Origin: Bathymodiolus brooksi thiotrophic gill symbiont
GTDB lineage: Bacteria > Pseudomonadota > Gammaproteobacteria > PS1 > Pseudothioglobaceae
Assembly (NCBI RefSeq): GCF_903642095.1
Contig: NZ_CAHJWD020000072.1
Location: 1 to 42,359, forward strand
Direction of reading: 5' to 3'
DNA: 42,359 nucleotides
Shown here: piece by piece, positions 35,561 to 42,359 of the stretch
How the letters are laid out: each line of letters opens with the position of its first letter
Position numbering within the stretch: the stretch's first letter is position 1
Program-made: the position numbers and the translations under genes
The notes under the pieces: generated by a model
Told to the model about the DNA's origin: nothing
The model's database searches: none
The model's input: only the letters and a program-made list of their open reading frames with translations

Positions 35561-36229
35561 TTATAAATAATGCTTAAGTTCAGCCATTGAATCAATCACT
35601 AAATCAGGCTTAGCATCCCGAATATCATTGCCGTGATTGTAGCCATAAGACATACAAATAATATCAAAACCTGCTGCGCGTGAGGCTTTTACATCACTGA
35701 TTGAATCGCCTAACATCATGGCATCTTTTGGTGCAATGCCAAAAAATTTGGCTGCATGGAATAAAGGCAATGGGTCGGGCTTCTTCTTCGCCAAAGTATC
35801 ACCAGAAATAACCAATCCAAATTTATCAAAAATACCCAAATCTTTTAAAATTGGCAGTGTAAATTGTTCGGCTTTATTGGTCACGCAACCCAAGGTATAA
35901 CCTTGTGCTTGTAGATAATCCAAGCCTTCTCGAACGCCGTCATACAACGATGAACGACCAGAGGTGTTTTTGGCGTATAAATCCAAAAAAATTGGATAGG
36001 CTTTCTTGTAATCAGCTTGATTAACCGTGCCTTCTAGTTCGCCTGTGAGTGCCCGTTCTACCAATTTTGGCACACCGTTGCCGACCCAGTGACGCACTTT
36101 TTCCTCACCCCACTTTTCTTTGCCCATGGTTATCATTAACTCATCAACACAATAAGCCAAATCTGGCACACTATCGACCAAAGTGCCGTCAACATCAATC
36201 ATAATTAGTTTTGGGTTAAATTTTTTCAT
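35561..36229 (-). CDS. gph: phosphoglycolate phosphatase Gph (HAD family)
   Basis: A 222-aa HAD phosphatase. Motif I is D12-VD14-GTLVDS, motif II TNKAEQF, motif III Lys in KKKPDP, and motif IV MLGDSISDVKASRAAG. It dephosphorylates 2-phosphoglycolate, formed by Rubisco oxygenation or DNA repair, which would matter in an autotroph. I use the ATG at 36229, preceded by AAGGAC; 14 upstream codons are open but unlike the family. The TAA stop directly abuts GACCTTTG, resembling the repeat ends seen at two other genes. Confidence 0.9.
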   Translation of the reverse strand: MKKFNPKLIMIDVDGTLVDSVPDLAYCVDELMITMGKEKWGEEKVRHWVGNGVPKLVERALTGELEGTVNQADYKKAYPIFLDLYAKNTSGRSSLYDGVREGLDYLQAQGYTLGCVTNKAEQFTLPILKDLGIFDKFGLVISGDTLAKKKPDPLPLFHAAKFFGIAPKDAMMLGDSISDVKASRAAGFDIICMSYGYNHGNDIRDAKPDLVIDSMAELKHYL

Positions 36230-36295
36230 TTTTGTCCTTGTTGTTCTTGTTGTTAAAGGTAGAATACACATTTTTACGAATTTTGAGATATTTTA

Positions 36296-37126
36296 ATGCA
36301 AAAAACAACAACAATCGGTTTTATTGGTGCAGGTAATATGGCTTACGCTCTAATTTCTGGCTTACTTAAAAATGGATTTTTGGCAAAAAACATCAAACTT
36401 AGTGACAAAGATGAGGTTTTATTATCGCAACGACAAGCAGAATTTGGCATTGAAATTTTTACCGACAATACACAACTTACTGCACAATGCGAGGTTATCG
36501 TTCTAGCAGTAAAGCCACAAATATTATCAAATATTTGCAAAGAAATACAAGCACACATTAGGCACAAGCCTTTAATCGTTTCTATCGCTGCTGGTGTCAA
36601 AAGTAATGATATTAATCGCTGGCTAGGAGGCACCGCACCTATTATACGCACAATGCCAAATACACCCGCACTACTCGGCAACGGGGCAACAGGGATTGTT
36701 GCAAACAAGATGGTTAATAAGCAACAAAAGGAATTAGCGGAGCAAATTCTTAATGCTGTTGGTCAATGCTTTTGGGTGGTGAATGAAGATATGCTTGATG
36801 CCGTTACAGCACTCTCAGGTAGTGGACCTGCTTATTTCTTTTTAATGATTGAATCAATGTCTAATGCAGGTGTTGCACTTGGGCTAGATAAAGAAATGGC
36901 TGAAAAACTCAGCATTCAAACAGCACTAGGTGCCAGCATGATGGCAAGCCAAAATCAAGAATCAGCACATGAACTACGCAATAAAGTTACCTCAAAAAAT
37001 GGCACAACACAAGCTGCAATTGAGTCTTTTCAAGACCAAAATTTTGAGACAATCGTCTCTCATGCAATGCGTGCTGCTTTTGACCGTGCTAGAGAAATAG
37101 GCTTTGAACTGGGTGCTGATGAATAA
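36296..37126 (+). CDS. proC: pyrroline-5-carboxylate reductase ProC
   Basis: A 276-aa enzyme. The Rossmann motif is GFIGAGNMAYALISGLL, with VLAVKPQ, IRTMPNTPALLGNGATG and ALSGSGPAYFFLMIE as family signatures. It reduces pyrroline-5-carboxylate to proline with NAD(P)H. It is first in a run with the YgfX-like and DsrS-like genes, whose starts overlap the preceding stops. Confidence 0.97.
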   Translation: MQKTTTIGFIGAGNMAYALISGLLKNGFLAKNIKLSDKDEVLLSQRQAEFGIEIFTDNTQLTAQCEVIVLAVKPQILSNICKEIQAHIRHKPLIVSIAAGVKSNDINRWLGGTAPIIRTMPNTPALLGNGATGIVANKMVNKQQKELAEQILNAVGQCFWVVNEDMLDAVTALSGSGPAYFFLMIESMSNAGVALGLDKEMAEKLSIQTALGASMMASQNQESAHELRNKVTSKNGTTQAAIESFQDQNFETIVSHAMRAAFDRAREIGFELGADE

Positions 37127-37523
37127 CAAACTGAGTATGTCAAAAATCTATTTAACGATAAGTCTTGGCACTTATCTACTCAGTTTATTTGCAACTTGGT
37201 ATTATTTTTATGCTATATGGCTGAGTCTAGGGATGAGCGTCCTATTTTCACTATGGTTGGTTTATTTTTTGCCAAAAGCAGTATGGTTAAGCCATCCCAA
37301 TTCAATTGTTAAAATTTCTTTAGAAAAAGACAGATTAACACTTGAAAAAAATGACCATTCCACACAGCAATACAGTGCTTTTTATCCTGTATATCAATCT
37401 CGTTTTTTGCTTATCATTAACGCTGGAAAAGAATCGGTAGTCATATTTAAAGATGCACTGGCTCCACAATCACTTTCACAATTTAATCGATATTTTAACA
37501 CTCAAAAAAATGCTAACACCTGA
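37119..37523 (+). CDS. small membrane protein, YgfX/CptA-like
   Basis: A 134-aa protein. Two closely spaced transmembrane helices (about residues 8-55) are followed by a beta-rich cytoplasmic domain ending VVIFKDALAPQSLSQFNRYF. That layout and the final (R/K)DxLxPxxxxxxRxxL-like segment resemble YgfX, known from the succinate dehydrogenase assembly/CptA family; sequence identity by eye is modest. The ATG at 37119 overlaps the end of proC; one at 37137 is possible. No sdhE is next to it. Confidence 0.5.
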   Translation: MNNKLSMSKIYLTISLGTYLLSLFATWYYFYAIWLSLGMSVLFSLWLVYFLPKAVWLSHPNSIVKISLEKDRLTLEKNDHSTQQYSAFYPVYQSRFLLIINAGKESVVIFKDALAPQSLSQFNRYFNTQKNANT

Positions 37524-38553
37524 AGACATACTTAGACTAAATGTGCTTATTGCTACTTGTGTGGCAATTCGTGTTGATGTCTATAAATTGGTAGTAGTGG
37601 GTTTAACACCAGACAAAAAAGAGCAAACCATCACGCTCAACCCAACGGCCGATAGCAACAAAACCATCCAAGCTGCACAAAAACTTCTGGTATCTAAAGT
37701 GCTTGGCAGTATGGGCGGCTACCCCTCTTATTTAAAACGCTGGTCAAGAATGGGACAAGTCGGCTCTACCAACCTAAAATCATTACTAAAAATTGGTAAT
37801 GTTGAAGCCGTAGTCGCCGTAGCAAATTCACAAAACCTAGACGATGAAGTACTTGATTTGGTCTGGTGGTGTGCCACCAACACCGACCAACAAGCAGAAA
37901 TTGGGCGTTTTCTACTCACCCGAGATTTTGTCATCAAGCATGCTGTTGGTAAACAAATTGCCGATTATTTATTAGAGTTTTTACCTTTTACTGATGACAC
38001 AACACAACTGATTGATACTGCTAATTTGCTATTACAAGGTGAGTTAATCTCTCAAGAAGCACGAGACAAGCTGTGGAAGCAAGGTCAACGAAAAACCGCC
38101 TTTTTGGTCGGTTTCATTGAACGAATGGCAGGCAATTTACCCAATAAGAACAACACAATCGCATTAGACAAAAGCAGTAAAGAACTGGACTATGTCAACA
38201 GCGAACAAGGTCAAATTATGCTACAAACCATCACCCACATTCTAAAAAAAATCAACCAAGAGCATGTCTTATACCGCACTCTAGAAGTGCTAGGCAGTTG
38301 CCTATCGCACCCCATGATTCAGCCCCTTGCAGACATTCAACACTGCCAAAGCCAAGCACAAACCATCGCCAAACAATTAGGATTAGAAGATGAAAAAATC
38401 AAAGCCCGTCTGCTACTCGCCAGCGTCAGTGAACAACTGGTTGTCAGTACAATTTCTGCCCACAGCCTAGCAGGATCCGCCATTCGCAAAAAACTAGCCA
38501 ATGTATTAACCCCTATTCAAGAGGCTTTAAAACTGCTAACTACCCCACAATAA
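37510..38553 (+). CDS. dsrS: DsrS-like sulfur oxidation protein
   Basis: A 347-aa soluble, mostly helical protein. The N-terminus MLTPEDILRLNVLIAT, the GSMGGYPSYLKRWSRMGQ segment, and the repeated VEAVVAVANS...LVWWCATNTDQ region match my memory of DsrS, encoded with reverse Dsr genes in purple and other sulfur oxidisers. Its biochemical role is not settled. No other dsr gene is near. I chose the ATG at 37510, 14 nt inside the preceding gene; the frame is open further upstream. It ends convergently with rsmE (18-nt overlap). Confidence 0.6.
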   Translation: MLTPEDILRLNVLIATCVAIRVDVYKLVVVGLTPDKKEQTITLNPTADSNKTIQAAQKLLVSKVLGSMGGYPSYLKRWSRMGQVGSTNLKSLLKIGNVEAVVAVANSQNLDDEVLDLVWWCATNTDQQAEIGRFLLTRDFVIKHAVGKQIADYLLEFLPFTDDTTQLIDTANLLLQGELISQEARDKLWKQGQRKTAFLVGFIERMAGNLPNKNNTIALDKSSKELDYVNSEQGQIMLQTITHILKKINQEHVLYRTLEVLGSCLSHPMIQPLADIQHCQSQAQTIAKQLGLEDEKIKARLLLASVSEQLVVSTISAHSLAGSAIRKKLANVLTPIQEALKLLTTPQ

Positions 38554-39252
38554 TTGCATATTGGCAATGGCAGATAATGAGGCAGTTTCAGTTCTTAACA
38601 CCCTTGATCCTAAGAGCAAACTTTGAGTGCCTTGTGTATTTGCATCTGCTATTTCTTGGTCGCTAAGTCCGCCTTCAGGGCCAATGATAATAGTCGCTTG
38701 ATTGATTTTATCTATTTCTAATAATGATTGTTTGGCACGATGATGTAGCACAAATCCATTGCCAAACTCGGTGTTAATAAAAGTTTCAAAACGCATGGCT
38801 TGGATTAAATCTGGGATGACGGATCTGCCCGATTGTTCGCATGCACCAATAATGATTTTTTGCCAATGTGTCATGCGTTTGTGTAATTTATCACCTTGAA
38901 GTTTGACTATACAGCGTTCAGTTAAAAGGGGGATGATTTTATTAACACCCAGTTCTACCGATTTTTGTATTAAAAAGTCCATTTTTTCACCTTTAGCAAT
39001 ACCTTGTGCCAAGGTGAGATTGAGTTTTGATTCGCAAAGGTTTGGTGTTTTTTCTAGGATTTTAACAATGCACTTTTTTTTCACCTGTAATACTTTAGCA
39101 CTGTAATTCATTCCATCGCCGTTAAATAAAATAATGTTTTTTCCTTGTGGGAAACGCAATACTTTGGTTAAATGATGCGAGGCGTATTCGCTTAATATCA
39201 ATTCATTACTGATAGTTATAGGGGTGTTTTGGTATAAACGCACATTTTTCAT
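38536..39252 (-). CDS. rsmE: 16S rRNA m3U1498 methyltransferase RsmE
   Basis: A 238-aa SPOUT-class methyltransferase. The N-terminal PUA-like domain (MKNVRLYQNTPITI) is followed by the knotted AdoMet-binding region IIGPEGGLSDQEI and LLLGSRVLRTETASLSAI. It methylates N3 of U1498 in 16S rRNA. It is divergent from pepP, and the two genes share a 35-bp intergenic gap. Confidence 0.95.
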   Translation of the reverse strand: MKNVRLYQNTPITISNELILSEYASHHLTKVLRFPQGKNIILFNGDGMNYSAKVLQVKKKCIVKILEKTPNLCESKLNLTLAQGIAKGEKMDFLIQKSVELGVNKIIPLLTERCIVKLQGDKLHKRMTHWQKIIIGACEQSGRSVIPDLIQAMRFETFINTEFGNGFVLHHRAKQSLLEIDKINQATIIIGPEGGLSDQEIADANTQGTQSLLLGSRVLRTETASLSAIANMQLLWGS

Positions 39253-39271
39253 AGTTTCTAATTAAGCACTC

Positions 39272-39277
39272 TATAAT
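39272..39277 (+). promoter_or_regulatory. candidate -10 box of pepP
   Basis: TATAAT ends 10 nt before the pepP ATG at 39288. If used, transcription would begin about 4 nt before the start codon, giving a nearly leaderless mRNA. It would also exclude the earlier ATG at 39276. Confidence 0.35.
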
Positions 39278-39287
39278 GAGAGAAATA

Positions 39288-40511
39288 ATGATACATCAAA
39301 TTAGACAAAAAAGATTACTAAGCCAACTTGCAAAAAATACCTTGGTAATTGTAAGCACCAATCCAGAACAGTGGCGTAACGGCGATGTGCATTATCCTTT
39401 TCGCCCACACAGTGATTTTTGGTATTTAACAGGTTTTACTGAACCTGAGGCGGTGGCGGTTTTCTCAAAAGAAGGTTATAGCATTTTTTTGCGTGACCAT
39501 AACCCAATGCGTGAGATTTGGGATGGCAAACGATTAGGTGTTGCCAATGCACCACAAACTTTAAACGCAGACTATGCTTATCCTATTAGCGAATTAAAAA
39601 CACAATTACCTCAATTGATTGCAAATGCGACTACACTATATTACGACTTCAAGCCTTGTGCATTGGATGATGAAATTATGGCATGCCTAACGACAACTAA
39701 AATGCAATCACTGGGGGAATATTTGCACGAAATGCGTTTAATTAAGGACGAAAACGAGATTGCATTAATGCAAAAAGCCGCTGATATTTCCACACAAGCT
39801 CACCAACTGGCAATGCAACAAAGTAAAGCAGGGATATTTGAGTATGAAATTGCCAGTATTTTTGATGCGAATTTTAGAAAAAATAATGCCGAACATGCTT
39901 ATACGCCGATTGTAGCAGGTGGTAAAAACGCCTGTATATTGCATTATATTAAAAATGACCAAATATTAAATGAGGGCGATTTACTACTGATTGATGCTGG
40001 TTGTGAAGTTGATGGATACGCCGCAGATATTACCCGCACTTTTCCAGTGAATGGGAGATTCAGTCAAGCACAACGACAAATTTATCAAATTGTATTGGAT
40101 GCACAATTGGCTGCCATTGAATGCATTAAACCGGGAGAAATTGTTACCAAGCCTCATCAAATTACAACAAAAATTATTCGACAAGGTTTGATTGAGTTGG
40201 GAATTCTGCAAACCGATGGCGATTTATCACAGTTTTATATGCATGGCACAGGGCATTGGCTAGGGCTAGATGTGCACGATGTTGGGCGTTATAAACAGGG
40301 CGAACAACATCGGCAATATCAAATAGGTATGGTAACCACAGTTGAACCGGGCATTTATATCCGTAAGAATGATAAAATCAATCCAATTTATTGGGATATT
40401 GGCGTGAGAATTGAGGACGATGTGCTGGTTACTGAAGGTGGTAATCGTGTTTTAACCAAAAATTTGGCAAAAACGATTAATGAAATTGAATTACTAATGA
40501 GAGAGAAATGA
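39288..40511 (+). CDS. pepP: Xaa-Pro aminopeptidase PepP
   Basis: A 407-aa pita-bread metallopeptidase. The creatinase N-terminal domain (PFRPHSDFWYLTGF) comes first, then the dinuclear metal site: DAGCEVDGYAADITRTFP (two Asp), HGTGHWLGLDVHD (His), TVEPGIYI (Glu) and IEDDVLV (Glu). It removes N-terminal residues before proline. It overlaps trpD by 4 nt (ATGA). Confidence 0.95.
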   Translation: MIHQIRQKRLLSQLAKNTLVIVSTNPEQWRNGDVHYPFRPHSDFWYLTGFTEPEAVAVFSKEGYSIFLRDHNPMREIWDGKRLGVANAPQTLNADYAYPISELKTQLPQLIANATTLYYDFKPCALDDEIMACLTTTKMQSLGEYLHEMRLIKDENEIALMQKAADISTQAHQLAMQQSKAGIFEYEIASIFDANFRKNNAEHAYTPIVAGGKNACILHYIKNDQILNEGDLLLIDAGCEVDGYAADITRTFPVNGRFSQAQRQIYQIVLDAQLAAIECIKPGEIVTKPHQITTKIIRQGLIELGILQTDGDLSQFYMHGTGHWLGLDVHDVGRYKQGEQHRQYQIGMVTTVEPGIYIRKNDKINPIYWDIGVRIEDDVLVTEGGNRVLTKNLAKTINEIELLMREK

Positions 40512-41527
40512 ACATACAAAAGGCAATAAAAGCAGTCATTGCAAAACAAGATTTAACCGAAGATGAAATGCGTTCAGTAATGAGCGATATTATGACAGGC
40601 AAAACGCAAGATGCTCAAATCGGCGGTTTTTTGGTAGGGTTGTCAATCAAAGGAGCGACCGTTACAGAAATTACAGCGGCGGCAAAAGTAATGCGTTCAT
40701 TGGTATCTGGCGTTACCATTCATAACCCAAAACACTTGGTTGATACTTGTGGCACGGGTGGCGATGGCTTGGGATTGTTTAATATTTCAACCGCCTGTGC
40801 CTTTGTTGTGGCGGCGGCAGGTGCGCAAGTTGCTAAACATGGCAGCCGTTCTATTTCTTCTAAATCAGGTAGTGCTGATGTCTTAGAAGCGGCAGGTGTT
40901 AATTTAGATATGACACCAGAAGCAATTGGCAAAAGCGTAGAAAAAATTGGCATTGGGTTTATGTTTGCACCCGCCCACCATTCAGCAATGAAACACGCCA
41001 TTGGTGCACGCAAAGCCTTGGCAGTACGCACTATTTTTAATGTCCTAGGGCCACTAACTAACCCAGCAAAAACGCCTTATCAAGTGATGGGAGTTTACGA
41101 CAAGGCATTGGTTGAGCCGATTGCCAATGTGCTGAAAGATTTAGGCTCTAAGCATGCAATGGTGGTGCATTCTAAAGATGGATTAGACGAAATTTCAATT
41201 GCTGACGATACTTTTGTTGCCGAATTGAAAAACGACAAAATTACCACTTATATAATCAATCCAACAGAATTTGGCCTACCCCTTGGCAATTTAAATGACA
41301 TTAAAGCAGAAAACGCAGACAATTCATTGGCATTGATTCAACAAGCATTAGACGGCAAAAATGGTGCCGCCAAAGATATTATTGCACTTAATGCGGGTGC
41401 AGCAATTTATGTATCAGGCGTAGCCGATTCGTTGCCAGCAGGCATCAACAAGGCTATTAAAATTTTAAATAGTGGTGCGGCTCATCAAAAACTTGATGAC
41501 TTCGTCAAAGAAAGCACAGGATGTTAA
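40508..41527 (+). CDS. trpD: anthranilate phosphoribosyltransferase TrpD
   Basis: A 339-aa enzyme. The PRPP-binding loop is [18 protein letters not shown], and [19 protein letters not shown] and [14 protein letters not shown] are conserved signatures. It joins anthranilate to PRPP in tryptophan synthesis. No other trp gene is near; it sits between pepP and orn, an unusual trio, with a 4-nt overlap to pepP and 1 nt before orn. Confidence 0.97.
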   Translation: MNIQKAIKAVIAKQDLTEDEMRSVMSDIMTGKTQDAQIGGFLVGLSIKGATVTEITAAAKVMRSLVSGVTIHNPKHLVDTCGTGGDGLGLFNISTACAFVVAAAGAQVAKHGSRSISSKSGSADVLEAAGVNLDMTPEAIGKSVEKIGIGFMFAPAHHSAMKHAIGARKALAVRTIFNVLGPLTNPAKTPYQVMGVYDKALVEPIANVLKDLGSKHAMVVHSKDGLDEISIADDTFVAELKNDKITTYIINPTEFGLPLGNLNDIKAENADNSLALIQQALDGKNGAAKDIIALNAGAAIYVSGVADSLPAGINKAIKILNSGAAHQKLDDFVKESTGC

Positions 41528-41528
41528 T

Positions 41529-42074
41529 ATGAATAATAAAGAAACCAACCTAATTTGGATTGATTTAGAAATGACAGGTTTATTGCCAGAAAAAGATGTG
41601 ATTATTGAAATTGCCACGATTGTGACAGATAAAGATTTAAACATTTTGGCAGAAGGCCCAGCACTTGTTATTCATCAAAATGATGAAATTTTAACAGGTA
41701 TGGATGAATGGAATACCGAACACCACACCGCCTCTGGACTGGTTAAGCGTGTCAAAGACAGCAATGTTTCTATACAACAAGCTGAACAACAAACCATCGA
41801 ATTTCTCAAAAAATATATAACTGCTGGCACCTCACCAATGTGTGGCAATACCGTCTGCCAAGATAGGCGTTTTTTATACAACTATATGCCTAAATTAGAA
41901 AAGTTTTTCCATTATCGCCATATCGATGTTAGCACACTAAAAGAATTAGCAGTGCGCTGGAAACCTGAGGCAAAAATGATTCGTGAGGGAGAATCAGCGC
42001 ATTTGGCATTGGCTGATATTCGTGATTCTATTGATGAGCTTAAACATTATAGAAGAACTTTTATTAATGTTTAG
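41529..42074 (+). CDS. orn: oligoribonuclease Orn
   Basis: A 181-aa DEDDh exonuclease, the same size as E. coli Orn. WIDLEMTGL supplies the first Asp and Glu, CQDRRFL the next Asp, and [11 protein letters not shown] the final His and Asp. It degrades 2-5-nt RNA to mononucleotides and is often essential. The start ATG at 41529 is 1 nt after the trpD stop and matches family starts; an upstream in-frame extension lies inside trpD. Confidence 0.97.
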   Translation: MNNKETNLIWIDLEMTGLLPEKDVIIEIATIVTDKDLNILAEGPALVIHQNDEILTGMDEWNTEHHTASGLVKRVKDSNVSIQQAEQQTIEFLKKYITAGTSPMCGNTVCQDRRFLYNYMPKLEKFFHYRHIDVSTLKELAVRWKPEAKMIREGESAHLALADIRDSIDELKHYRRTFINV

Positions 42075-42082
42075 TCCTTTGG

Positions 42083-42088
42083 TATAAT
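42083..42088 (+). promoter_or_regulatory. candidate -10 box downstream of orn
   Basis: TATAAT lies in the 133-bp gap between orn and the next start codon. It would give a leader of about 110 nt, very A/T-rich and without clear structure. Confidence 0.3.
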
Positions 42089-42207
42089 GACCTGCTTTTT
42101 TTACAATTTAGATATAAATACTCAATATTTTTCTATAAAATTAATAAAGAATAAAAAAACAAACAAAAATAAAATCAACAAACAAAAAAACTAGGAAGGG
42201 AAAGAAA

Positions 42208-42359
42208 ATGAATTTACCAACTAAGGAAAGCATTGAATTTGCAAAAAAATCTGCAGAAAGAATAGGTGAAATTAAAATAGAAGCTGAGCCAAAGTTTTAT
42301 TTTGATATAAATAGAAAAAGTTCAAACTCAATTGATGAAGAATTTCTTATTTCTTTACA
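42208..42359 (+). CDS. unidentified protein, 5' part only
   Basis: At least 50 codons run off the window end. The ATG at 42208 is preceded by a good AGGAAGGG ribosome site. The visible part (MNLPTKESIEFAKKSAERIG, then EIKIEAEPKFYFDINRK) is polar and Lys/Glu-rich, with no signal peptide. No family is recognised. Confidence 0.7.
   Translation, partial: MNLPTKESIEFAKKSAERIGEIKIEAEPKFYFDINRKSSNSIDEEFLISL

Overview
The window is AT-rich bacterial chromosome carrying ordinary gammaproteobacterial housekeeping operons: rnf, ftsH-folP-glmM, lptE-holA-proA, tyrS-ssrA, accA-tilS, priA, bioA and pepP-trpD-orn. A protein resembling DsrS, an accessory factor of reverse dissimilatory sulfite reductase systems, and a TauE/SafE-type exporter point to a sulfur oxidiser. 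With the low GC, tightly overlapping genes, solo toxin-antitoxin modules and small palindromic repeats, the best guess is the SUP05/Thioglobus lineage or a related invertebrate thiotrophic symbiont. That placement is inference; no rRNA gene is present.

Layout. Positions 250-6689 (minus) form one run of overlapping genes: a MazF/PemK-type toxin-antitoxin pair, rnfA, rnfB, rnfC, rnfD, rnfG, queA, a HIT-family gene and a thioredoxin-like gene. No rnfE is seen. A TauE/SafE permease and the minus-strand group ftsH, folP, glmM follow (6861-11732). Then on the plus strand come lptE-holA-proA (11881-14583), a Phd/PIN toxin-antitoxin pair running directly into tyrS (14676-16491), and the tmRNA gene ssrA (16515-16859). 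Positions 16990-20694 hold a DEAD-box helicase, a small DUF1289 gene, a BolA/IbaG gene, and a phosphate permease with its PhoU-like partner. accA-tilS, a nucleoside deoxyribosyltransferase-like gene, ybeY and priA fill 20850-26505.

Positions 26506-35560 are the accessory heart of the window. Two large paralogous secreted or surface proteins (993 and 893 aa) flank bioA. Each has a signal peptide, about 100-aa helical repeats, a shared domain, and an almost identical Gly-rich/Cys/transmembrane/Arg C-terminal tail that looks like a protein-sorting signal. Each also has the same upstream block, with a decayed small gene and a palindrome just before the start codon, and the same downstream terminator. 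A ghost of the priA 3' end lies after the first copy. A 74-bp palindromic insertion lies after the second, with the empty site preserved after the first.

The right end (35561-42359) holds gph, proC, a YgfX-like membrane protein, the DsrS-like gene, rsmE, pepP, trpD, orn and the start of an unidentified gene.

Main points for follow-up: the duplicated repeat-protein cassettes; a miniature inverted-repeat family (ends GAGACCTTTGCA) whose ends form or abut stop codons; and two toxin-antitoxin modules joined to the heads of essential operons.
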